DNA from: Methylophaga thalassica MP
Lineage (GTDB): Bacteria > Pseudomonadota > Gammaproteobacteria > Nitrosococcales > Methylophagaceae
Assembly (NCBI RefSeq): GCF_000214595.1
Contig: NZ_AFIG01000001.1
Coordinates: forward strand, 2,202,799 to 2,266,798
Reading direction: 5' to 3'
DNA length: 64,000 bases
Shown: piece after piece, positions 31,106 to 39,984 of the stretch
How the letters are laid out: the number at the start of each line of letters is the position of its first letter
Position numbering within the stretch: position 1 is the stretch's first letter
Made by a program: the position numbers and the translations under genes
The notes under the pieces: model-generated
What the model saw: only the letters and a program-made list of their open reading frames with translations
The model's database searches: none
What the model was told of the DNA's origin: nothing

Positions 31106-31444
31106 TTAAGCTGATTTTTTCTCGTCTTCTTTTTGCATCATAGGTGAAGCTTCAGTAACCGCTTCTTCCATGTTAACAACCAGATGACGAATAACAGCAT
31201 CGTTGAAACGGAATGCAGTAGTTACTTCATTCAACTGTTCAACACCACATTCAACGTTCATAAGAACATAATGTGCTTTGTGTACTTTATTGATTGGGTA
31301 TGCAAGTTGACGGCGGCCCCAATCTTCCAAACGATGGACTTGACCACCTTCGCTTGTCAGTGTTTGGGTATAACGCTCGATCATGCCAGGCACTTGTTCA
31401 CTCTGATCAGGGTGGACCAGAAACACGATTTCGTAATGTCTCAT
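31106..31444 (-). CDS. rpsF: 30S ribosomal protein S6
   Basis: 112-residue S6 with the family start '[19 protein letters not shown]' and the '[21 protein letters not shown]' block. The C-terminal tail is short and lacks the long poly-Glu substrate of RimK, though it ends KEDEKKSA. First gene of the rpsF-rpsR-DUF2232-rplI operon; a hairpin lies in its leader. Confidence 0.98.
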   Translation of the reverse strand: MRHYEIVFLVHPDQSEQVPGMIERYTQTLTSEGGQVHRLEDWGRRQLAYPINKVHKAHYVLMNVECGVEQLNEVTTAFRFNDAVIRHLVVNMEEAVTEASPMMQKEDEKKSA

Positions 31445-31468
31445 TTGAGCTCCTCACGGTTTAAACAG

Positions 31469-31490
31469 CTTTATGGTCTTAGCCATAAAG
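31469..31490 (-). promoter_or_regulatory. hairpin in the rpsF leader, possible S6:S18 control site
   Basis: Minus-strand CTTTATGG/CCATAAAG (8 bp, 6-nt loop) followed by AAACCG just ahead of the Shine-Dalgarno. S6:S18 is known to repress its own operon by binding a leader helix with a CCG element; this leader has comparable parts but I cannot fit the published consensus by eye. Confidence 0.35.
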
Positions 31491-31561
31491 CAAGGAGTTT
31501 TGCTTAACTGACGAATCAGAATTTAAAGCAATCTGACATTTTACTTGAATTCAGGTACTTA

Positions 31562-32392
31562 TCACAAGCTGCGTTGACGAAATGCTTCAAACAGGCACAC
31601 GCCTGCCGCTACTGAAACATTCAAACTTTCGGCTTCGCCTTGCATAGGTATAAACACCACTTCATCACAATTTTCACGAGTCAAGTGGCGGATACCTTTA
31701 CCTTCAGCACCCAGCACGATTGCCATTGGCCCAGTCAGTTTGGTTTGATACAGACTGGTTTCGCTATCACCCGAGGTACCAATTAACCAAACACCTCTTT
31801 GCTGCAACTCTCGCATCAAACGCGCAATATTCGTTACTTGGGCAAAAGGTAAGCGCTCTGCTGAGCCACTGGATATCTTAATCGCCGTTGCAGTTAAGCC
31901 AGAAGCACGATCCTTGGGAGCAATAACAGCATGAGCTCCTGAAGCTTCAGCTGTACGTAAACATGCGCCTAGATTGTGAGGGTCTTGAACACCGTCCAGA
32001 ATCAACAATAAAGGCGGCTCATTCAGATTGTCTAAAAGATCGAATAACCCTTTCTCATCCAGACTTTCCAGAGGCCGACATTTAGCGACACAGCCTTGGT
32101 GCTGAACATCAGGAGCAATCTTATCGAGGGTTTCACGTTCAGAAAAGTGAATAACCACACCTTGCTCATTTGCCGCAGCAAGGAGATTGTCAACACGGTT
32201 ATCCTGTCTTTCCGCTGCCAGCCATATTTCTTTCACACGACTAACAGGTACTTCCAGAGCGGCCTGTACAGCATGCAGGCCAAAAATGACATCGGGATCA
32301 ATCGGTGCGTGATGGGCCGTTTTCGTTTTACGGCGTTTGATAGGCTTCAGACTCTTGTCCTTCAATAACAGGTTTAACAAACAGTTCGACAC
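31562..32392 (-). CDS. rlmB: 23S rRNA Gm2251 2'-O-methyltransferase
   Basis: SPOUT methyltransferase of 23S rRNA. The substrate-binding N-terminal domain starts at 'IFGLHAVQAALEV', and the three SpoU motifs are 'LDGVQDPHNLGACLRTAEASG'-type, 'IVLGAEGKGIRHLTRE' and 'LNVSVAAGVCLFEAFRQ'. The start is unclear: no ATG is in frame. Options are GTG 32392 (no Shine-Dalgarno, overlaps the upstream gene by 65 bp), TTG 32365, or CTG 32350, which has AAGGA seven bases upstream and would give MKPIKRRKTK. The given extent is the longest frame. Confidence 0.93.
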   Translation of the reverse strand: MSNCLLNLLLKDKSLKPIKRRKTKTAHHAPIDPDVIFGLHAVQAALEVPVSRVKEIWLAAERQDNRVDNLLAAANEQGVVIHFSERETLDKIAPDVQHQGCVAKCRPLESLDEKGLFDLLDNLNEPPLLLILDGVQDPHNLGACLRTAEASGAHAVIAPKDRASGLTATAIKISSGSAERLPFAQVTNIARLMRELQQRGVWLIGTSGDSETSLYQTKLTGPMAIVLGAEGKGIRHLTRENCDEVVFIPMQGEAESLNVSVAAGVCLFEAFRQRSL

Positions 32393-33002
32393 GACGATTT
32401 AATTGTCGGCCAGCTTCAGTATCGTTAGTTGCACGCGGATCACTTTCACCTTTGCCAATAGCGTATAAACGACTGGAAGACACGCCTCTGGAGGATAAAT
32501 AATCAACAACAGATTGCGCTCTTCGCTCTGATAGCTTCATATTGTAGCTTTCTGAACCTACGCTGTCTGTATAACCAACTACATGAATAATGGTATTAGG
32601 ATAACGTTGTAAGATATCAGAGACTTTATTCAGTGTCGGTGTAAAAGCCGATTTTAATGAAGCACTGTCAAAATCAAATGACACTTCACTGGCAATATCA
32701 ATTTTGAGTGTTTCATTTTCTAATTGCTGAATTTTTAATTCATTGCGTGCACGCTCATCAGCTAAAGCCGCTTCCATTTCTTGCTGCTGTTTATCCATGT
32801 AGTGTCCGACACCACCACCAGCCAGCGCACCCACAGCGGCGCCAGCGAGAACGCCACCAGCTCCGTCATCGACTGCATAACCCAGTAGAGCGCCAGCCGC
32901 AGCGCCTATCGCCGCACCTGTTTTCGTTTTCTGGTTAGGATCGTCAGCAGCACAGCCACTCAAGGCCGCTGCAATCAGTGAAACCAAGACAATTTTCTTC
33001 AT
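32328..33002 (-). CDS. OmpA-family lipoprotein (YiaD-like)
   Basis: 224-residue outer membrane lipoprotein. The signal peptide ends in LSGC (lipidated Cys 17); a glycine-zipper segment of repeated GAAxGA/GxxxG patterns (about 30-68) follows, then a short coiled stretch, then an OmpA/MotB-type peptidoglycan-binding domain (about 95-212) with 'VGYTDSVGSESYNMKLSERRA', where the Asp and Arg that contact diaminopimelate are present. It overlaps the rlmB frame. Likely a periplasmic tether between outer membrane and wall; specific role unknown. Confidence 0.88.
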   Translation of the reverse strand: MKKIVLVSLIAAALSGCAADDPNQKTKTGAAIGAAAGALLGYAVDDGAGGVLAGAAVGALAGGGVGHYMDKQQQEMEAALADERARNELKIQQLENETLKIDIASEVSFDFDSASLKSAFTPTLNKVSDILQRYPNTIIHVVGYTDSVGSESYNMKLSERRAQSVVDYLSSRGVSSSRLYAIGKGESDPRATNDTEAGRQLNRRVELFVKPVIEGQESEAYQTP

Positions 33003-33095
33003 CTAATTTTCTCCTAGGGTTTTAATCGATTCTAGACCGTAGACTGGTTGCTCATTATACTGGTTCCGCAAATATCATTTTAAAGCAGGTACCAG

Positions 33096-33611
33096 ATGGG
33101 CTCAGAATTTATTCCTGTCAACATTGCTATTTTGACAATATCCGATACACGCACTAAAGACAACGATGCCTCAGGCGACGTGCTGCAAGATAAAGCTACA
33201 GCGGATGGTCATAGCGTGAGTCATCGTGACATTGTGGCTGATGATACCTACCGGATAAGGGCGGTTATTTCACAATGGTTAATCAATGACGATATTGATG
33301 TCATCATTACTACAGGTGGAACAGGCCTGACCGGTCGGGATGGTACTCCAGAAGCCGTAAAAGTATTATTCGATAAAGAAATTGAAGGCTTCGGCGAGTT
33401 ATTTCGTGCTCGTTCTTATGATGTTATCAAAACATCGACAGTTCAAAGTCGAGCTATCGCAGGCCTAGCGAATGGTAAATTTATTTTTTGCCTGCCCGGT
33501 TCTAAAGGTGCCTGTATTACTGGCTGGGATGAAATACTCCATGACCAGTTAAATGCCACGCACAAGCCCTGCAACTTTATTGACCTGATTCCACGTTTAT
33601 TAGAAAAATAA
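33096..33611 (+). CDS. moaB: molybdopterin adenylyltransferase-type protein MoaB/MogA
   Basis: 171-residue MoaB/MogA-fold protein of molybdenum cofactor biosynthesis. The family motif '[19 protein letters not shown]' (MPT-binding) and '[10 protein letters not shown]' are visible. No other moa or moe gene is in the window. It diverges from the OmpA-family lipoprotein and overlaps the next gene as TAATG. Whether it adenylates molybdopterin (MogA activity) or is a MoaB paralogue cannot be told from sequence. Confidence 0.9.
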   Translation: MGSEFIPVNIAILTISDTRTKDNDASGDVLQDKATADGHSVSHRDIVADDTYRIRAVISQWLINDDIDVIITTGGTGLTGRDGTPEAVKVLFDKEIEGFGELFRARSYDVIKTSTVQSRAIAGLANGKFIFCLPGSKGACITGWDEILHDQLNATHKPCNFIDLIPRLLEK

Positions 33612-33862
33612 TGGTCATTCATCTTTATACCACGGCTGGTTGTCACTTATGTGAGCAAGCTCAAGAGCTCTTACACGCGTCGTCACAGGCATATGCAATC
33701 GATATCAAGCTTATCGAAATCGGTGATGATGATAAGCTTGTTGAAGAATTCGGAGTACATATTCCGGTTGTCGAATTTCCAGACAAACAACAACTTTTCT
33801 GGCCATTTGATTTGACACAACTCAATCAAAAAATCCAAGAGCAAACAGTTTCTTACACGTAA
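33611..33862 (+). CDS. glutaredoxin-like protein (DUF836)
   Basis: 83-residue thioredoxin-fold protein with a C11-H-L-C14 redox pair in 'LYTTAGCHLCEQAQELL' and the cis-proline region 'HIPVVEF'. It belongs to the DUF836 glutaredoxin-like group. The start overlaps the moaB stop, so the two are translationally coupled; the functional link is unknown. Confidence 0.85.
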   Translation: MVIHLYTTAGCHLCEQAQELLHASSQAYAIDIKLIEIGDDDKLVEEFGVHIPVVEFPDKQQLFWPFDLTQLNQKIQEQTVSYT

Positions 33863-33913
33863 ACTTCACATCGCTAAAACTATGCTCCGGTAAGATTCAT
33901 CTTGGAGCATGTG

Positions 33914-34804
33914 ATGTCTGTAAATTCCATATCCACTGTTATTTTTTTGTGCCTATTTCTTAGTTCTGCCTATGCCAGCGAATATCCTAAGGCACCTGGC
34001 GTCCGTTATGATGTAGGTGGATACAAACTTCATATGCTATGCAAAGGTCACGGACAGCCCGTCGTTATTATCGATACTGGTCTTGGTGATGACTCCACAG
34101 CCTGGTTTGATATTCAAAATAACATTGCCAAACACACACGTACCTGTGTGTATGACAGAGCGGGTTATGGCTGGAGTGATGCAGGACCTCAACCTCGTAC
34201 CAGTGTCCGTATTGCAAATGAATTAGAAACCCTGATCCATAAAGCAAAGCTAGATGGTCCATTCATTTTGGTTGGACATTCGTTTGGTGGCTATAACATG
34301 CGAGTATTCGCGGCTAGTCACCCTGAAGAAGTGACTGGTATTGTGTTAGTAGACGCTTCACATGAAAATCAGTATGAAAAGTTAAATATTAAGCTACCGC
34401 AAAATTACGATCGTAAACGAAATATCATCATTCTTCCCAAACCTTCGGGTACACCACTGAACGCCGAACAATCTATGCTCAAAGAACGGGCAATTAACGC
34501 TGCTCGAACTGAAATATCATCACTTTATCAAAGTGCTTTACAAGTTAAACATCTCAGACATCTGCCAAATGTGCCATTAATTGTTATCAGCCGTGGCCAG
34601 AGTGAATGGCAAGGCCAAAAAGATGCTGAAAATCGTGAAAAAATCTGGGTTCATCTCCAACAAGACTTATGGAAACTCACCTCCCATAGCCAGCATTTGT
34701 TTGCTTTTCACAGTGGTCATGATATCCATCTTCATCAACCTGACATTATTGTAAATGCTGTTTTAGATATGGTGTCAACACATCAGGGTCAGGTTATGCA
34801 TTGA
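33914..34804 (+). CDS. secreted alpha/beta hydrolase
   Basis: Alpha/beta-hydrolase-fold enzyme exported by a signal peptide (cleavage near 'SSAYA-SE'). The nucleophile elbow is GHSFGG ('ILVGHSFGGYNMRVFA'), the oxyanion region is 'VIIDTGLGDDS', and an acid and a C-terminal histidine (FAFHSGHDIHLHQPD) complete the triad. Substrate unknown. Start chosen at the ATG at 33914, with GGAG upstream, rather than the upstream TTG. It stands alone between the moaB pair and rnd. Confidence 0.82.
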   Translation: MSVNSISTVIFLCLFLSSAYASEYPKAPGVRYDVGGYKLHMLCKGHGQPVVIIDTGLGDDSTAWFDIQNNIAKHTRTCVYDRAGYGWSDAGPQPRTSVRIANELETLIHKAKLDGPFILVGHSFGGYNMRVFAASHPEEVTGIVLVDASHENQYEKLNIKLPQNYDRKRNIIILPKPSGTPLNAEQSMLKERAINAARTEISSLYQSALQVKHLRHLPNVPLIVISRGQSEWQGQKDAENREKIWVHLQQDLWKLTSHSQHLFAFHSGHDIHLHQPDIIVNAVLDMVSTHQGQVMH

Positions 34805-34847
34805 ACAAGAAACTGGCTATACTGTGTTCCTTTTTTAAAGACACAGC

Positions 34848-35993
34848 ATGACTATTCAGTTTGTAAATACAGAAGCCGGTCTCAATACACTCTGCCAACA
34901 GCTAGCAGACAGTGAATGGCTGGCAGTGGATACCGAATTCCATCGCGAAAAGACCTATTTCCCGCAGTTATGTTTAATTCAGGTTGCCAGCAATGATGTC
35001 ATCGCTTGTGTTGATCCATTGGCTATTAGTGACTTATCCCCCTTGATGGCGTTGTTCTACTCTGAAAACATCACCATTGTGTTTCATGCTGCCAGACAAG
35101 ATTTAGAATTATTTTTCTTAATGAAAAATGCACTCCCGCCCAAAGTCTTTGATACACAATTGGCCGCAACAGTCCTAGGCTACGGCGATCAAATAGGTTA
35201 TGGCAATTTGGTTAAACAATGTCTCGGTGTTGAGCTTGATAAAGGTCAGGCAAGAACAGACTGGCGCCAACGACCTCTATCAGAAGCACAGGTCGACTAT
35301 GCCGCTGATGATGTCAGATATCTTCGACAACTCTATCTTCAACTTGTAGATGAACTTAACCGAACAGGTCGGGTGGAGTGGCTGAGTGATGACTTTGCGG
35401 CATTAACTGCAAAAGAAACTTATCAAGAAGATCCACAACAAAGTTGGCTGAGAGTGAAAGGCGCAGGACGCTTAAAAAGTCAGCAATTAGTGATCTTGCA
35501 AGAACTCGGTGCCTGGCGTGAGAAACGAGCCATTGAGGTTGATTTGCCACGTCGCTGGATATTGAAAGACGATGTTATGCTGGATTTAGCACGCTTTTCT
35601 CCAACAACTGTTGATGCTATGAAAAAAATTCGTGGTTTAGAACCACGTGATATTGATCGTTACGGCAAGATATTAATTAACGTCATTACAGCGGCAAAAG
35701 AAATACCGAAAGAACAATGGCCTGTATTGAAACGGCCTACCGCTTTAAGTAACCAACAAGAGGCCTTGATTGATGCCCTGATGGCATTATTGAGAAAAAG
35801 TTGTGACGAACAGTCCATTACACCTTCTGCAGTTGCTACACGTAAAGATATTGAATCATTGGTTAGAGGCCAGGACTGTGCTTTATTACACGGCTGGCGC
35901 TACAAAATTATTGGGCAGACTTTGCAAGCATTTATGCAAGGAAAAATCAGTATCCAGGCCCAACCTACTCATTTAGAAATAAAGGAAAGTTAA
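34848..35993 (+). CDS. rnd: ribonuclease D
   Basis: 3'-5' exonuclease in tRNA maturation. DEDDy residues are visible as 'LAVDTEFHREKTYFP' (Exo I), 'FHAARQDLELF' (Exo II) and 'YAADDVRYLRQLY' (Exo III). HRDC-type helical domains follow from about residue 210. 381 residues, normal. A PfkB kinase follows three bases after the stop, so the two are likely co-transcribed. Confidence 0.95.
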   Translation: MTIQFVNTEAGLNTLCQQLADSEWLAVDTEFHREKTYFPQLCLIQVASNDVIACVDPLAISDLSPLMALFYSENITIVFHAARQDLELFFLMKNALPPKVFDTQLAATVLGYGDQIGYGNLVKQCLGVELDKGQARTDWRQRPLSEAQVDYAADDVRYLRQLYLQLVDELNRTGRVEWLSDDFAALTAKETYQEDPQQSWLRVKGAGRLKSQQLVILQELGAWREKRAIEVDLPRRWILKDDVMLDLARFSPTTVDAMKKIRGLEPRDIDRYGKILINVITAAKEIPKEQWPVLKRPTALSNQQEALIDALMALLRKSCDEQSITPSAVATRKDIESLVRGQDCALLHGWRYKIIGQTLQAFMQGKISIQAQPTHLEIKES

Positions 35994-35996
35994 GCT

Positions 35997-36896
35997 ATGT
36001 CAGTGCTCATATGTGGCTCCTTCGCTTTTGATAATATTATGGTTTTCCCTGATAAATTTAAAAACCATATCCTGCCGGATAAGGTGCATATGCTAAATGT
36101 TGCCTTTCTGGTGCCAGAGTTACGTCGCGAATTTGGTGGCTGCGCTGGCAATATCGCCTACAACCTGAAGCTTCTTGGTGATAATCCTGTACCGATGGGA
36201 ACAGTCGGCACCGACTTCACACCCTATGCCGAATGGATGGATGCTAAAAATATAAATCGTGAGCATGTGCATGTCAAACAAGGGCATTACACGGCTCAGG
36301 CCTTTATCACCACCGATAAGGATGATAATCAGATTACGGCTTTCCACCCCGGAGCCATGAACCTGGCACATGAAACACCTATCAGTGAAGCCAAAGATAT
36401 TAAACTGGCTATCATTGCTCCAGATGGTCGTGATGGCATGATTCAACATGCTGAACAATTAAAATCAGCCGGTATTCCTTTTATTTTCGACCCGGGTCAG
36501 GGCTTACCGATGTTTAATGGTGATGAATTGATGGCCTTTGCTGAACAAGCCAGTTATATCGCCTTAAATGATTATGAAGCACAATTATTCATGGACCGTA
36601 CCGGACTCCCTGAAGAAGAAATCGCTCGTCATGTTGAGGCATTGATTATTACTCGTGGCGCCGAAGGCTCTTACATCTATACTGAAGGTAAGCGCATTGA
36701 TATTGCGTGTCAGAAAGCGGCTCAGGTTGTTGACCCAACAGGTTGTGGTGATGCTTATCGTGCTGGCTTGTTACACGGTATTTTGCATGGTAAAGATTGG
36801 CAAGAAACCGGCAGAATTGCTTCTACCCTTGGGGCTTTAAAAATTGCCCATCACGGTACACAAAATCACTCGATTGATGCCGCTTCTATCCTGTAG
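35997..36896 (+). CDS. PfkB-family carbohydrate/adenosine kinase
   Basis: 299-residue ribokinase-fold kinase. The N-terminal substrate part has 'FGGCAGNIAYNLKLLGDNP', and the C-terminal signature 'VDPTGCGDAYRAGLLHG' holds the anion hole and catalytic aspartate. Similar proteobacterial proteins are annotated as adenosine kinase; substrate cannot be fixed here. It is in an apparent operon with rnd, and converges with pgpA across 28 bp without a visible terminator. Confidence 0.87.
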   Translation: MSVLICGSFAFDNIMVFPDKFKNHILPDKVHMLNVAFLVPELRREFGGCAGNIAYNLKLLGDNPVPMGTVGTDFTPYAEWMDAKNINREHVHVKQGHYTAQAFITTDKDDNQITAFHPGAMNLAHETPISEAKDIKLAIIAPDGRDGMIQHAEQLKSAGIPFIFDPGQGLPMFNGDELMAFAEQASYIALNDYEAQLFMDRTGLPEEEIARHVEALIITRGAEGSYIYTEGKRIDIACQKAAQVVDPTGCGDAYRAGLLHGILHGKDWQETGRIASTLGALKIAHHGTQNHSIDAASIL

Positions 36897-36924
36897 AGAA
36901 AGATAAATATTGGTTATCGTCGGA

Positions 36925-37410
36925 TTAGACAAAATACGCAATAAGCTGAAGTATCAGCAAAGCGTATAATCCGGCGATAACATCATCTAACATCACACCA
37001 AAACCGCCATGCAGTCTTTTATCAGCCAGACTGACTGGCCAGGGTTTCAAAATATCGAATACCCGGAATAGAACGAATCCCAACAAAATCCATAACCAGC
37101 CACTCGGGGCTGCAATCATAGTGATGAGAAACCCAACAATTTCATCCCAGACAATAGCGGAAGGATCATCCTGTTGTAACCAGTCGACTGTTTTCTGACA
37201 AAACCAGATGCCTAGGAAAAAAAATACAACCGTCAGCAAGAGATAACTCGCCATAGGTAAGGACTGCATCAAATAGAAAACAGGGATAGCCGCCAAAGTG
37301 CCAAATGTCCCGGGCGCCTTAGGTGCAAGACCTGAACCAAACCCATAAGCTAAAAATGCCGTTGGTCTTTCTAATAATTGTTTAAAGGTCACTTTAGGCA
37401 AAATGATCAT
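36925..37410 (-). CDS. pgpA: phosphatidylglycerophosphatase A
   Basis: Membrane phosphatase that forms phosphatidylglycerol from PGP. The 161-residue protein has the family N-terminus 'FLAYGFGSGLAPKAPGTFGT', 'DPSAIVWDEIVGF' and 'RVFDILKPWPVS', with several membrane segments. It overlaps thiL by 17 bases, the usual nusB-thiL-pgpA order. Confidence 0.96.
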   Translation of the reverse strand: MIILPKVTFKQLLERPTAFLAYGFGSGLAPKAPGTFGTLAAIPVFYLMQSLPMASYLLLTVVFFFLGIWFCQKTVDWLQQDDPSAIVWDEIVGFLITMIAAPSGWLWILLGFVLFRVFDILKPWPVSLADKRLHGGFGVMLDDVIAGLYALLILQLIAYFV

Positions 37411-38362
37411 ATCCTTTGCTAGTGATATCTAATATGGAGGGTTTTCCATCTTCATCGAGCAGAACAATGGTCTGTTCATCGATAATTTCGCCAATTTGTT
37501 GAATATCCAGATTTAATGCTTCAACGGCAGCCACCTGATCTGCCGCCACAGTAAAGCAGAGTTCATAATCATCACCTGAACTCAGTGCAAACTTTAGCGC
37601 TTGTTGTCTATCGATTTTTTGTAGGCTGGAAGATAAGGGAATAGCATCGAGATTAATTCTGGCTCCCTTACCACTCGTCTCCAGAATATGACCAAGATCA
37701 GCTAATAAACCGTCAGAAATATCAATTGCTGCGTGAGTAAAAGGTAAGATTTTTTGTGAAATCGCCAGTCTTGGGCTTGGTTGCTCAAGCCGTTTATTGA
37801 GGAATAGCCAATCTTGTTCTGTCAGTTCTGAGGGTTGCCATGAAGATAGACGTTTTTGTAAAGCTGCCCCGGCATCACCCAGTGTTCCGCTGACATAAAT
37901 CTTATCGGATAATTTTGCTTGACTGCGTCGTAGCTGCGTGCCTTTTTTCACCAGCCCATGAACCTGAATACTGATGGTCAGAGGTCCTTTCGTCGTGTCA
38001 CCGCCCACAAGTTGAATATTATGCTGGCTAGCTAATGCTGTCATACCTTCAGCAAAAGCCGATAACCAGTTTTCATCCAGTTCGGGTAATGTTAACGCGA
38101 GTGTAAACCAGGCTGGTGTTGCTCCCATCGCTGCCAAATCACTTAACCCCACAGCAAGGGATTTATGACCCAGTGTAAACGGATCCACATCAGCAAAAAA
38201 ATGAATGCCTGAAACTAAGGTATCAATGGAAATAGCAATATCGCTGTCTTCAGGACAGCACAGCACAGCACAATCATCGCCAATATCGACAATAACATCC
38301 TGGCGCTTTTGCGTAGCATCAGCAAAATACTGTTTTATCAGAGAGAACTCGTTTAAAGCCAC
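37394..38362 (-). CDS. thiL: thiamine-monophosphate kinase
   Basis: Phosphorylates thiamine monophosphate to the active cofactor TPP. The 322-residue protein shows 'IGDDCAVL', 'DTLVSGIHF', 'LVGGDTTKGPLTISI' and the 'HAAIDISDGLLADLGHI' block. Downstream of nusB and overlapping pgpA. In this genome ThiL would act on thiamine monophosphate made de novo or salvaged; compare the riboswitch-controlled uptake genes near 51-54 kb. Confidence 0.97.
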   Translation of the reverse strand: MALNEFSLIKQYFADATQKRQDVIVDIGDDCAVLCCPEDSDIAISIDTLVSGIHFFADVDPFTLGHKSLAVGLSDLAAMGATPAWFTLALTLPELDENWLSAFAEGMTALASQHNIQLVGGDTTKGPLTISIQVHGLVKKGTQLRRSQAKLSDKIYVSGTLGDAGAALQKRLSSWQPSELTEQDWLFLNKRLEQPSPRLAISQKILPFTHAAIDISDGLLADLGHILETSGKGARINLDAIPLSSSLQKIDRQQALKFALSSGDDYELCFTVAADQVAAVEALNLDIQQIGEIIDEQTIVLLDEDGKPSILDITSKGYDHFA

Positions 38363-38420
38363 ACAGAAACCTTATAGTAATCAGGGCCTGAATCCAGCTG
38401 GATTCAGCCCCTGAGCTTAA

Positions 38421-38873
38421 TTATTTCTTTTGACGTGCAGCTTTTGCTGCCTGATGTTCATGCGTGCGCAGACGCGCGCCCATTTTATCTAATACACCGT
38501 TGACGTATTTATGGCCTTGTTCACCACCAAATGATTTGGCTAATTCAACAGCTTCATTGAGCACAACGCGGTAAGGTATTTCCGGCAAATGCATAAATTC
38601 AAACACGGCTAAACGTAAAACCGACACTTCAACAGGGTCAATTTTGTCCAGGTCACGATCAATCACTTTGGTGAGCTCAGCGTCAATTTCGCCCTGATAC
38701 TTGAGCGTACCATCGATTAATGTCACAAAATATTTCTTATCAATCTTGTCAGCATATTCGGCGGTAACAAACTCAAGTGTATCTTTTTGTGGTGCTTCAC
38801 CATTGACTTGAGCCTGATAGAGCGCTTGTACAGCCGCTCGGCGTGCTTTTGTTCTGGGTAATCCCGTGGCCAT
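38421..38873 (-). CDS. nusB: transcription antitermination factor NusB
   Basis: All-helical RNA-binding protein that joins NusE/S10 on boxA of rRNA operons. 150 residues, with 'ARRAAVQALYQAQVN' at the N-terminus and 'VSVLRLAVFEFMHLPEIPYRVVLNEAVELAKSFG'-type core (read in parts). The gene before it is normally ribH; here only a 48-codon remnant ends directly at the nusB start. Confidence 0.97.
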   Translation of the reverse strand: MATGLPRTKARRAAVQALYQAQVNGEAPQKDTLEFVTAEYADKIDKKYFVTLIDGTLKYQGEIDAELTKVIDRDLDKIDPVEVSVLRLAVFEFMHLPEIPYRVVLNEAVELAKSFGGEQGHKYVNGVLDKMGARLRTHEHQAAKAARQKK

Positions 38874-39020
38874 TTATTTGCCAGCCTCAATTTGTTTTAA
38901 ACCATTAACCATTTCAATCACTCCAGTGGCTGCCTTAGCAACGCTGAAAAGGTGAGTGTCAGTCCCCATCTCCTCGCCTTTCGCAAATACGTCAGCGGAA
39001 TAGCTCGTGACATCACTCAT
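38874..39020 (-). pseudogene. 48-codon ORF, probable C-terminal gene remnant
   Basis: A short frame starting MSDVTSYSADVF and ending GLKQIEAGK stops directly before the nusB ATG. In frame the reading extends upstream a few codons (ISGLKI) to a stop. Two origins are possible: the end of a ribH, which is the usual neighbour and ends in a similar 'EMINVLKAI' helix in E. coli, or the end of a nucleoside-phosphorylase-fold protein, whose last strand-turn-helix has a comparable S-D...A pattern. I cannot choose by eye. No good Shine-Dalgarno precedes the ATG, which favours a remnant over a real small gene. Confidence 0.4.
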
Positions 39021-39093
39021 TATTTTTAATCCAGAAATTAATCAATATGAAATATATTGTACTCATTTTCACAGAGCAGTGGCGAACCAATAC

Positions 39094-39966
39094 CTACAGC
39101 CAACGTCTCCGCTTTTTATCCGACTTTTTTTTAGGGAAAGGTAAACTAGCCGCATCAGCTTCAACCGTTATCCATTCATATGGCTCTTGATCAATCCGGA
39201 CTGCCGTCAGTGTTTCTCCCCACACAGCGCCACTGTCTAATGAAAACACATTGCCATAACGACCCACCCCCAGGGTAGACCAATGCCCAAACACAATACG
39301 GTCATTGGCTGTTAACCGATTGGGCATTTCAAACCAGGGACGTTGATGCAGCGGTTTATCTTCCGGTGCCCCTTTAAACTTTAAGGCGATTCGGCCATCT
39401 TCATGACAATAACGCAGCCGGGTAAAACAATTGGTAATGAAGCGTAATCTGTCCCAACCTCTCAGCTCCGGTGTCCAACGTTTAGGTTTATTACCATACA
39501 TATGCTGAAAAAAATCGCGCCAGTTATCACTCTTTAAAACTGTTTCAACTTCTGCCGCTCGCGCCAGTGATTCCTTTACTGACCATTCGGCCGGAATACC
39601 CGCATGTACCATACTAAAATCAATAGCGGGATCGTGATAAAACAAGGGCTGTTGTCTTAACCAACCGATAAGCTCATCTCTGTCAGGTGCTGAGAGGATT
39701 TGCTCAATCGTGTCCAGATGGTGTTGATACTCAACCACACCAGCCGCATTAGCCAGTAAATGCAGGTCGTGATTTCCTAAAACGGCAACACAACTATTGC
39801 CCAGCTGTTTTGCCAATCTCAATACTTCAGCGGATTTAGGCCCTCGGTTGACAAGATCACCAGCCAACCATATCTGATCATCTGCTGGATCGAACTGAAT
39901 TCGATCCAGCATTTTGATTAACTCATCGTAACAGCCCTGAACATCACCAATCGCATATACAGCCAT
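39094..39966 (-). CDS. apaH: bis(5'-nucleosyl)-tetraphosphatase, symmetrical
   Basis: Metallophosphatase that cleaves Ap4A to two ADP and can remove nucleoside-tetraphosphate RNA caps. The metal motifs GDVQGCYDEL, GDLVNRGP and GNHD are at the N-terminus, followed by 'MVHAGIPAEW'. 290 residues with a basic tail (KKKSDKKRRRWL). It lies alone between the nusB group and the sulfite reductase unit. Confidence 0.96.
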   Translation of the reverse strand: MAVYAIGDVQGCYDELIKMLDRIQFDPADDQIWLAGDLVNRGPKSAEVLRLAKQLGNSCVAVLGNHDLHLLANAAGVVEYQHHLDTIEQILSAPDRDELIGWLRQQPLFYHDPAIDFSMVHAGIPAEWSVKESLARAAEVETVLKSDNWRDFFQHMYGNKPKRWTPELRGWDRLRFITNCFTRLRYCHEDGRIALKFKGAPEDKPLHQRPWFEMPNRLTANDRIVFGHWSTLGVGRYGNVFSLDSGAVWGETLTAVRIDQEPYEWITVEADAASLPFPKKKSDKKRRRWL

Positions 39967-39984
39967 ATAGACGAGAACTGAAAC

